DNA of 53,138 nucleotides, from positions 1 through 53,138 of the forward strand of contig CBDATB010000006.1 of the NCBI GenBank assembly GCA_965199745.1, in the 5' to 3' direction. Each line of letters begins with the position of its first letter. Position 1 is the stretch's first letter. A model generated the notes under the pieces. The model saw only the letters and a list, made by a program, of their open reading frames with translations. It ran no database searches and had not been told where the DNA came from. The translations under genes were made by a program, and so were the position numbers. Of the stretch, positions 43,769 to 51,128 are shown piece by piece. The DNA is from CBDATB01 sp965199745. Lineage in GTDB: Bacteria; Bacteroidota; Bacteroidia; Cytophagales; Flammeovirgaceae.

Positions 43769-45013
43769 ATGATCATGCTAACAGGTACAACATTTCCTTT
43801 ATCAACTCAGGTGATTAATTTAGAATATCGCTACGGAGCGCATAACTACCACCCCCTGCCCGTTGTACTCAGCAAAGCAGAGGGAGTAAAAGTATGGGAC
43901 ACAGAAGGAAATGTTTACTACGATTTTTTATCTGCTTACAGTGCGGTCAATCAGGGACACTGCCATCCGCGCATTATTGAGGCTTTGATAGCACAGAGCC
44001 GAGAGCTTACACTCACCTCTAGAGCTTTTTACAACGACCAACTCGGAAAAACAGAGCAGTTTATTTGTGAGCTTTTTGCTTATGATAAAGTACTCATGAT
44101 GAACACAGGAGCAGAAGCCAACGAAACAGCCATTAAGCTCGCCAGAAAATGGGGCTATCAAAAAAAAGGTATACCAAACGATGAAGCGCTAATTATTGCC
44201 GTAGAAAATAACTTCCACGGACGCACCACTACCATTATCTCGGCATCTACCGACCCGATGTCTAAAAAGAATTTTGGCCCTTATATGCCCGGTTTTCAGG
44301 TAATTCCCTACGACGACCCAGAAGCTATGGAGGAAGCCTTAGCAAATCCCAATGTATGTGGCCTCTGGATGGAACCGATTCAAGGCGAAGCGGGTGTGTA
44401 TGTGCCGCATGCAGGTTACTTACAAAAAGCAGCGATCCTTTGCCAAAAATATAATGTACTCCTCATGCTGGATGAAGTACAAACCGGCATAGGACGCACG
44501 GGTAAAATGCTGGCTGCCGACCACGAATCGGTCATACCCGATATACTCATTTTAGGCAAAGCACTTTCAGGAGGCGTCTACCCGGTTTCGGCAGTGCTGT
44601 GCCGCGATGAGATTATGCTTACCATTCAACCGGGAGAACATGGGTCTACTTTTGGAGGAAATCCCCTAGCTTGTTCCGTTACACGAGCAGCACTTCAGGT
44701 AATTATTGATGAAGACTTAGTGGAAAATGCAAGAAAAATGGGTGAAATATTCAGATCAGAAATGCAAATGCTTGTCGATGAGTTGCCTTTGCTTGAGCTC
44801 GTTAGAGGGAAAGGCTTATTAAATGCCGTTGTGGTTAACGATAGTACCCAGAGCAGCACAGCATGGGACATTTGTTTGGCCTTGAAAGATAAAGGTTTAC
44901 TAGCTAAACCTACACACGGTAATATTATTCGTTTTGCGCCGCCTTTGGTGATCACCGAAAAAGAAATGAATCACGCACTGGAAATCATAAAAGATGTGAT
45001 CTTGCATTTTTAA
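43769..45013 (+). CDS. rocD: Ornithine-oxo-acid transaminase
   Basis: RocD moves the delta-amino group of ornithine to 2-oxoglutarate, giving glutamate semialdehyde for proline or glutamate. Class-III aminotransferase motifs are intact: YDFLSAYSAVNQGHCHP, MNTGAEANETAIKLARKWGY, FHGRTTTIISAS, LLMLDEVQTGIGRTGKM, and the PLP lysine in ILGKALSGGVYPVSAVL. The N-terminus (YGAHNYHPLPVVLSKAEG) is characteristic of ornithine aminotransferase rather than acetylornithine aminotransferase. Length is 414 residues. Confidence 0.93.
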   Translation: MIMLTGTTFPLSTQVINLEYRYGAHNYHPLPVVLSKAEGVKVWDTEGNVYYDFLSAYSAVNQGHCHPRIIEALIAQSRELTLTSRAFYNDQLGKTEQFICELFAYDKVLMMNTGAEANETAIKLARKWGYQKKGIPNDEALIIAVENNFHGRTTTIISASTDPMSKKNFGPYMPGFQVIPYDDPEAMEEALANPNVCGLWMEPIQGEAGVYVPHAGYLQKAAILCQKYNVLLMLDEVQTGIGRTGKMLAADHESVIPDILILGKALSGGVYPVSAVLCRDEIMLTIQPGEHGSTFGGNPLACSVTRAALQVIIDEDLVENARKMGEIFRSEMQMLVDELPLLELVRGKGLLNAVVVNDSTQSSTAWDICLALKDKGLLAKPTHGNIIRFAPPLVITEKEMNHALEIIKDVILHF

Positions 45014-45072
45014 CAATTTTCATAAAACCTCGTCAACTGCCACCTACAAGCCGATGAGGATTATTTCGAGAC

Positions 45073-45801
45073 ATGTTCCATATTTTATTAAAAGAACTAA
45101 ATAATTTCTTTAACTCGCCTATAGCTTATATTGTCATTGGAGTTTTCCTCACGGGTGTAGGATTGTTTGTGTGGGTATTTCCACAATCTAGTATATTAGA
45201 CGGGCAGTATGCACAGCTCGATACCTTATTCTCACTAACGCCGTATGTATATATGTTTCTGATACCAGCTATTGCGATGCGTACATTTGCAGAAGAAAAA
45301 AAAACTGGCACTATGGAGCTACTGGTAACTAAGCCACTGACAGACATGCAGATTGTTTTAGGTAAATATTTTGCCAGTTTACTTTTAGTGTTTTTTTCAA
45401 TTCTGCCCACTATCATTTACTACTGCTCTGTCTACCAATTAGGCTCGCCTAAGGGTAATATCGACTCGGCGGCTGTTTTTGGCTCTTACATCGGTCTGGT
45501 ACTGCTAGGTGGGGTCTTCACAGCTTTGGGTATTTTTGCCTCTTCTTTAACCAGCAATCAAATAGGCTCTTTCATAGTAGCTGTCTTTCTTTGTTTTATC
45601 CTCTATGAAGGACTTGGCAGTGTAGCCGCCATTGATGCCTGGTCTCCATATGCAGAAGTATTAAGTTACCTAGCAGTAGATAAACACTACGACGCACTCA
45701 GCCGAGGTTTGATAGATTCCAGAAATATCGTATACCTCATGAGCTTATCGGGCGGGCTGATTTATGCCACGTGCCTGGTACTTAGTAGTCGGAAGTGGTA
45801 A
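45073..45801 (+). CDS. gldF: Gliding-motility-type ABC transporter permease GldF
   Basis: GldF is an ABC-2-type permease of the Gld ABC transporter associated with gliding Bacteroidota. The 242-residue product has six helices and the family start (MFHILLKELNNFFNSPIAYI), a conserved region MRTFAEEKKTGTMELLVTKP, and LGIFASSLTSNQIGSFIVAV. It normally pairs with GldG (substrate domain) directly downstream and GldA (ATPase) elsewhere. Here the next gene is convergent thiH, two bases away, so gldG is not adjacent. It is separated from rocD by 59 bases. Confidence 0.88.
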   Translation: MFHILLKELNNFFNSPIAYIVIGVFLTGVGLFVWVFPQSSILDGQYAQLDTLFSLTPYVYMFLIPAIAMRTFAEEKKTGTMELLVTKPLTDMQIVLGKYFASLLLVFFSILPTIIYYCSVYQLGSPKGNIDSAAVFGSYIGLVLLGGVFTALGIFASSLTSNQIGSFIVAVFLCFILYEGLGSVAAIDAWSPYAEVLSYLAVDKHYDALSRGLIDSRNIVYLMSLSGGLIYATCLVLSSRKW

Positions 45802-45803
45802 TT

Positions 45804-46919
45804 TTATTTTTTTATATAAAAATTTTTATCCCAATCTTTCCAAACTACTTCATAGCCCTGCGATTTTATCATAGCAGCAATAGTTTGTGGCGATCGTTCG
45901 TCGCTAATTTCAAATTGTTCTAACGATTGGGAGTCTACTGCATAACCGCCAGGATTGGTTTTTGAACCGGCACTCATTGAAGTAATACCCAGCTTAATAA
46001 TATGATCTCTGAATTTTTCTGATTCGCGTGTAGAAATCGAAAGTTCTACTTCCTCGTTGAGCAAACGGTAAGCGCAAATGAGTTGCACTAACTCCCTGTC
46101 GTTCATTTCAACTTTTGGCTTTAACCCGCCTGCATGTGGTCTTAACCTCGGAAAAGAAATCGTATATTTAGTTTTCCAATAATGCTTTTCTAAGTAAGCG
46201 AGATGTAGAGCGGTAAAAAAACTGTCGGTACGCCAATCTTCCAAGCCAATCAACACGCCAAGACCGATTTTATGGATACCGGCTTTCCCCAATCTGTCCG
46301 GGGTATTGAGGCGGTAATAGAAGTTTGATTTTTTCCCTTTTGGGTGGTGTTTTTTATAATTCTCTTGGTCGTAAGTTTCTTGATAAATTAATACTGTATT
46401 AAGCCCAAAAGGAATTAATGCCTCATAATCAACAGTATCCAGCGGCTGTACTTCCATAGATATATGTGTGAAATTTGGCGCAATTAAAGCCAATGCATGT
46501 TGAAAGTAACTAATACCTACCAAGTGTGACTCTCCAGTTACTAACAAAATATGCTCATAACCTAACTGCTTAATGGCACGAACTTCTGCTAAAATTTCTT
46601 TATCAGTTAGTGTTTTTCTTCTGATTTTGTTGTTTAAACTAAAACCGCAGTAGGTACAAATATTTTGGCATTCGTTAGACAAATACATCGGCGCATACAT
46701 CTGAATAGTTTTACCGAATCGCTTTTGCGTAAGCTGGTAGCTTTGCTGTGCCATCTCTTCTAAAAAGGGAGCGGCAGCGGGCGAAATAAGTGCCTTAAAG
46801 TCTTCTGCATCTCTTTTTTTTCTGTCTAAAGCAATGAGTACATCATGTTTTTGCTTATCGTAAATACTCGCTTTTACCTCACGCCATTCATGTTGGTGGA
46901 AATGTTTTTCAAAAGACAT
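45804..46919 (-). CDS. thiH: 2-iminoacetate synthase ThiH
   Basis: ThiH is a radical SAM enzyme that cleaves tyrosine to dehydroglycine (2-iminoacetate) for the thiazole ring of thiamine. The cluster motif CQNICTYCGF (CxxxCxxC) is present, with LVTGESH and HAGGLKPK in the barrel. The 371-residue length is normal. It is separated from thiG by about 1.46 kb of restriction-modification remnants on the same strand. In comparable thi operons thiG and thiH are adjacent, so this gap marks an insertion. Confidence 0.94.
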   Translation of the reverse strand: MSFEKHFHQHEWREVKASIYDKQKHDVLIALDRKKRDAEDFKALISPAAAPFLEEMAQQSYQLTQKRFGKTIQMYAPMYLSNECQNICTYCGFSLNNKIRRKTLTDKEILAEVRAIKQLGYEHILLVTGESHLVGISYFQHALALIAPNFTHISMEVQPLDTVDYEALIPFGLNTVLIYQETYDQENYKKHHPKGKKSNFYYRLNTPDRLGKAGIHKIGLGVLIGLEDWRTDSFFTALHLAYLEKHYWKTKYTISFPRLRPHAGGLKPKVEMNDRELVQLICAYRLLNEEVELSISTRESEKFRDHIIKLGITSMSAGSKTNPGGYAVDSQSLEQFEISDERSPQTIAAMIKSQGYEVVWKDWDKNFYIKK

Positions 46920-46984
46920 AGTGAAGACTGATAATTAGCTTTTATCAAATTTATCTAAATAGATATTTTTTTAGGTGGGTAATA

Positions 46985-47534
46985 TTATCTGAATGGCTTT
47001 AATTTGTCAAAGTTATTATGGAATTCCTCAAAACACTCGTACGAATGTTTTCTACCTCTGTTTAATACTTTTCCTTTACTATCAACCTTCAATGTTGTTT
47101 TTTGGTTATCTGTTTTTTTGATAACTATCAAGACTTAGGTCGTTAAACTTGTTTATTTCTTCATGATGAAATATATAAAACTGCGGCTCTTTTTGTTTAT
47201 TTTTATTAGTAGTAACTGCTATCCAACAATAAAAACTATTTTCTCCTATATTACTTCTCAGTTTTGCATGAAAACTATACTGCCTAATATCAGGATTATC
47301 TTTTGATATGCCTTCTGAGGTCTCTACTTGAATAAATCTAACAAAAAAATCTACATTAGTATTTCTACATTTGAAATATGTATCGGTATGCTCAAATAAT
47401 TCGGTTGTGCTATTACAATCATTATTTTCATCAATATAGGCTCTATAAACCTGCTAACCTCTTTCGTGTAATTCTATTGCTAACAACATCTCTCCATATA
47501 GACCAATTACTCTTTTGTTATCTTTCTTTTTCAT
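46985..47534 (-). pseudogene. Restriction-endonuclease-like remnant
   Basis: From ATG 47534 the frame begins KKKDNKRVIGLYGEMLLAIE, then LHERG and an in-frame TAG at 47456-47454. After it the same frame continues QVYRAYIDENNDCNSTTELF, then NVDFFVRFIQVETSEGISKD, a pattern like the D...QxE core of PD-(D/E)xK nucleases. A TGG-to-TAG change (Trp to stop) would explain the break. A frameshift between about 47115 and 47145 separates the final IVIKKTDNQKTTLKVDSKGK and KPFR tail. It overlaps the 3' end of the methyltransferase remnant, as cognate R-M genes often do. No specificity can be assigned. Confidence 0.6.
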
Positions 47535-48351
47535 ACTGACTATATGATAGACTGTGTTTGCTGATATTTTTTGTTATTGCTTCATAAAATATATTTTTAT
47601 TAATTTCTATCCCTATGCCGTTTCTACCACACCTAACAGCTTCAATAGGAGTAGTAAAACTACCTGCAAAAGGATCCAAAATATCTTCACCTTTACCAGA
47701 AAAAAGTTAATGGCAAAATTAGCCAGTTCGTGTGGGAATGGTGCTGTATGACCTATTTTATTTTCTCTTTTACTGTTTATTTCAATTATGGGGTTCATCT
47801 TTACAATATCTCTCCTCCACTTTTTTATTAAATTCGTATCAATTTGATTTTCTTTTAATTCATCCATCATAACGCTTCTTAATGAAAACCTTTTGCCTCT
47901 ATTAGATTTAGATCTTTCAAAACATGCTAAATTTTTGTATTCCCAAGATTTAATAACTACACCTGAGTAAGCGTTACCATTGACTTTTAAACAACCACAG
48001 ACAGGACAAGGGTATAAAGTAGGGTCATTTCTATGTTTAGCAAAAACCAGGATATGTTCATAACAATTTAAGGGATATTGGTACATGGGAGATAAAATAC
48101 CGCCATTCTTATGCCTGTGTGATTGTACTTCTCCTTTATCCCAGATGAAATCATCTATAACTGACTTTGGTATTTTTCTTTTATAATCTTTCTAAACTCA
48201 AGAATAAATTTCTTAATAATTTCTTCATGCTCAGAGTGGATATAACCTTCGCAATTAAACCAAAGTTTTTGCTGCTCATTTTGAGTCAAACATTTATCTA
48301 AATAATGTAAAATATTTTTTCAAGATAATTACTATGTTTTAGCCTTTCCAT
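47518..48351 (-). pseudogene. DNA N4-cytosine/N6-adenine methyltransferase remnant, truncated and frameshifted
   Basis: Several frames together encode the C-terminal half of a beta-class DNA methyltransferase: DDFIWDKGEVQSHRHKNGG, PLNCYEHILVFAKHRND, a PCPVCG cysteine pair, TAPFPHELANFAINFFSG, and the SAM-binding motif DILDPFAGSFTTPIEAVRCG near 47650-47680. Frame changes lie near 48304-48322, 48171-48190 and the coding-strand T6 at 47705-47700. The catalytic TSPPY-type motif expected N-terminal to these parts is missing, because the sequence runs directly into the thiG end. The gene is therefore non-functional. Its 3' end overlaps the nuclease remnant, and its base composition is more AT-rich than the surrounding thi genes. 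Confidence 0.7.
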
Positions 48352-48382
48352 GTTTTTGCTATTTCATCAGCTGATTATACAT

Positions 48383-49147
48383 TTACTCATCCAGAAATGC
48401 TGTTAGTGGGCTGCTGGGTACTGCATGTGTGGCAGGTTTTGCTAATTTTGCCTCATAGGCTATCCGACCTGCTTCCACTGCCAGTTTGAAAGCCAGACTC
48501 ATACTCACTGGGTCGTTGGCAACAGCAATAGCAGTATTGATTAGGACAGCGTCAGCACCTATTTCTAGTGCTTTAGCGGCATCTGACGGTGCGCCGATGC
48601 CAGCATCTACAATTACTGGCACGTTACTTTGCTCAATAATGATATGTAAAAAATCTAAAGATTTCAAGCCTTTATTACTACCAATGGGTGCACCTAGTGG
48701 CATCACAGCAGCAGCACCTACCTCTTCAAGCCTTTTGGAAAGTACTGGATCAGCATGAATGTAAGGAAGTACCACAAAACCCAGTTTGACAAGCTTTTCA
48801 GCAGCTTTTAAAGTCTCTACTGGGTCGGGCATCAGGTATTTAGGGTCAGGATGAATTTCGAGTTTTAGCCAGTTGGTCTCCATTGATTCGCGCGCCAGCT
48901 GTGCCGCAAATACAGCTTCTTCTGCATCTCTTACTCCTGAGGTATTGGGTAGTAAATGAAACTCGGGGTGTGTTAGGTGTGAAAGTATGTCGTCTTGTTT
49001 ATCATAACTATCTATTCGCTTGAGTGCTACTGTAACCAACTCGGAGCCACTTTTCAAAAGGGATTCTTCCATTATCTTCCCATTACCAAATTTACCTGTT
49101 CCTGTAAATAAGCGCGAACGGAAGGTTTTATCTGCTATTTTTAACAT
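48383..49147 (-). CDS. thiG: Thiazole synthase ThiG
   Basis: ThiG condenses deoxyxylulose 5-phosphate, dehydroglycine and ThiS-thiocarboxylate sulfur to form the thiamine thiazole. The start RSRLFTGTGKFGNGKIMEES is typical, as is the catalytic-lysine region ELVTVALKRID and the phosphate-binding PVIVDAGIGAPSDAAKALEI, GADAVLINTAIA. The 254-residue length is normal. It follows thiE by five bases; an inserted, decayed R-M module separates it from thiH. Confidence 0.94.
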   Translation of the reverse strand: MLKIADKTFRSRLFTGTGKFGNGKIMEESLLKSGSELVTVALKRIDSYDKQDDILSHLTHPEFHLLPNTSGVRDAEEAVFAAQLARESMETNWLKLEIHPDPKYLMPDPVETLKAAEKLVKLGFVVLPYIHADPVLSKRLEEVGAAAVMPLGAPIGSNKGLKSLDFLHIIIEQSNVPVIVDAGIGAPSDAAKALEIGADAVLINTAIAVANDPVSMSLAFKLAVEAGRIAYEAKLAKPATHAVPSSPLTAFLDE

Positions 49148-49152
49148 ATGAT

Positions 49153-49806
49153 TTATATCTGGTGGTAGTCACTAATTTTTTTATCAATGGCTGCGGCTTT
49201 TTCTTTATAATCTTCGGAAAAAACTAATAAAGATGAAATTGCAATACCGTATATACCCGTTTGCATCAAATCGGTAATATTTTCCATTTGAATGCCGCCT
49301 ATGGCAAACACTGGAATGTTGATGCCTTTTTTCATACATAGATGCAAAATCTTATGATACCCTTGAAGACCTAACACTGGGCTTAAATTTTCTTTTGTTT
49401 TCGTAAATTGAAAAGGACCGAGACCTATATAGTTGGCACCGTTCTTATAATGTATACATATATCTTCAAAGGTATTGGCAGTAGCCCCGAGCAGCATTTT
49501 TTTACCTACAAACTCACGCACCGCTGCAACAGGCATATCTTTTTTACCTACATGAATACCATCTGCTCCAATAGATTTGGCTAAATAAGGATCATCATTA
49601 ATAATTAATTTTGCTTTGTAGTAATTGCATATGCTTCTGCTAGCTTTTGCTATCTTTTCTATTTCGACAGCACTTGCATCCTTAATACGCAGTTGTATCC
49701 ATTTTATACCTACTTCACAAGCCCTGATGATGCTATCGAGATGAGTTATTGTTTTATATGCTTGCGATATAAAGTATACATTTTGCATTTTATTAATTGT
49801 TGCCAT
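49153..49806 (-). CDS. thiE: Thiamine-phosphate synthase ThiE
   Basis: ThiE joins the pyrimidine diphosphate and thiazole phosphate to form thiamine monophosphate. Motifs include IKWIQLRIKDASAVEIEK, IINDDPYLAKSIGADGIHVG, the TKTK-containing GLGPFQFTKTKENLSPVLG and phosphate-binding VFAIGGIQMENI. The length is 217 residues. It overlaps the thiD end by 14 bases and is followed five bases later by thiG, so they are translated from one transcript. Of the two ThiE/TenI-like genes in this operon, this one carries the clear synthase features. Confidence 0.92.
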   Translation of the reverse strand: MATINKMQNVYFISQAYKTITHLDSIIRACEVGIKWIQLRIKDASAVEIEKIAKASRSICNYYKAKLIINDDPYLAKSIGADGIHVGKKDMPVAAVREFVGKKMLLGATANTFEDICIHYKNGANYIGLGPFQFTKTKENLSPVLGLQGYHKILHLCMKKGINIPVFAIGGIQMENITDLMQTGIYGIAISSLLVFSEDYKEKAAAIDKKISDYHQI

Positions 49807-50554
49807 TTAAATCAATTGCTTTATGCCAGCCCAATAAGTCAATATCAGAATGGAGAAACTGCTCTATATAACGCTTACTTTTTAAACAGGAATCATGTAA
49901 ATTATAACCTTTCGCTAAGTTTGCACACAATGCAGCTGAGAATACACAACCTGAACCATGTTTAGGTCTCATATTTTCACCTTGGTTTACTAAAATGTAT
50001 TTTTTTCTATTCCAATAAATTATATCTTTTCCGGGTGTGTTGGCTAAGTGTCCACCTTTTTGGTAAATAGCTACCTTTTCAGAGCAGCTGAGTATCTCTT
50101 TTTTATTTTTAAATAACTGCTTACACTCGGGTATATTTGGTGTTATTAAGTGAAGTTGCTCAATGATACTTTGTATATCAATACTTTCACGCAGGAAATC
50201 AAAACCGGAAGAGGACTGTAAAATTGGATCCCAGATAATTTTACTATTGGCTCTTGCCGAGCGTATGTATGCCAATACTTCTTTTAGTGTTTGGATATTT
50301 TTAATAATTCCTACCTTAAAATAATCCACGTCAAAGCGGTGAATCAACAGAGAAAGCTGTCGAATGATTGCCTCGCTATCAAGCCATTGGATTCGCTCTA
50401 TTTGTATGTCGTTTTGCCAGGTAATAGCTGTGAGTATGCCCAAACCATACACTTGGTGGGCTTCAAAAGTTTTAATATCTGCAAGCAAGCCAGCACCCCC
50501 CGAGGGGTCGTGACCGGCAATGCTTGCTACATATATTTTTTTTCGTTTATTCAC
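49793..50554 (-). CDS. thiD: Hydroxymethylpyrimidine (phosphate) kinase ThiD
   Basis: ThiD phosphorylates HMP and HMP phosphate in the pyrimidine branch. The ribokinase-fold signature is intact: SIAGHDPSGGAGLLADIKTF, GILTAITWQND, IIWDPILQSSSGFDFLRES, and the catalytic region PKHGSGCVFSAALCANLAKG with the conserved Cys after GSG. At 253 residues it is normal. Its start overlaps the end of the TenI/ThiE-like gene and its end overlaps thiE. Confidence 0.93.
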   Translation of the reverse strand: MNKRKKIYVASIAGHDPSGGAGLLADIKTFEAHQVYGLGILTAITWQNDIQIERIQWLDSEAIIRQLSLLIHRFDVDYFKVGIIKNIQTLKEVLAYIRSARANSKIIWDPILQSSSGFDFLRESIDIQSIIEQLHLITPNIPECKQLFKNKKEILSCSEKVAIYQKGGHLANTPGKDIIYWNRKKYILVNQGENMRPKHGSGCVFSAALCANLAKGYNLHDSCLKSKRYIEQFLHSDIDLLGWHKAIDLNGNN

Positions 50555-51122
50555 TACTGATACTTTTGAGTATGGTGAAAGTTTCTACCGGGTCAGGGCT
50601 TTGCCAAATAGCACCCAAGACAGCTATTCCACCCAAATTCAACGCTTTTATCTGCGCTAAATTATCGGTACTTACTCCTCCCAAAGCAATGGCTTTTTCT
50701 CTGATAATATCCGGGGGTATGTGCCACAGGGTACGGTTTGCTTGATAGCCTTTTTTTGAAATACTGTTGAAGAAAGGACTGATAAAGGCATATTTTACTC
50801 GTTTTTGTACTTGCTTAAACTCTGACCAAGAGTGTGTGGAACACGAAACGCTATCATTACCCGTATTTGAATGGGCTAGTATCGAAAATCGCTCGTGTAT
50901 TGTCGGAAATATAAATACTTTACATATATGCTTATTATAATGTACGACTACCCTGTTCAAGTATTTTGGCTTTATCTTTTTTAGATATAGCTGATGCTGT
51001 TTTTGTGACCATTCTGGTTTGCGTAAGTGGAAAATTTCAAGCCCCTTATCAAACAATTCGTGAATCAATGCTATTTCATTAGCCATCTGCCTTGGCGGAG
51101 AAATAACAATTATTCTAAACAT
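50547..51122 (-). CDS. TenI/ThiE-like protein (second copy)
   Basis: This 191-residue TIM-barrel protein belongs to the ThiE/TenI family: LFDKGLEIFHLRKPEWSQ, VVVHYNKH, SCSTHSWSEFKQVQKRVKYA, FISPFFNSISKKGY, and ALGGVSTDNLAQIKALNLGG. It lacks the ThiE motif NDDPxLA...GxHxG in its usual form, having VHYNKH and a shortened loop instead. TenI of Bacillus is a thiazole tautomerase, so this copy may isomerise thiazole phosphate while the other copy couples. It sits directly after thiC (six bases) and overlaps thiD. Confidence 0.8.
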   Translation of the reverse strand: MFRIIVISPPRQMANEIALIHELFDKGLEIFHLRKPEWSQKQHQLYLKKIKPKYLNRVVVHYNKHICKVFIFPTIHERFSILAHSNTGNDSVSCSTHSWSEFKQVQKRVKYAFISPFFNSISKKGYQANRTLWHIPPDIIREKAIALGGVSTDNLAQIKALNLGGIAVLGAIWQSPDPVETFTILKSISSE

Positions 51123-51128
51123 TGGTTG

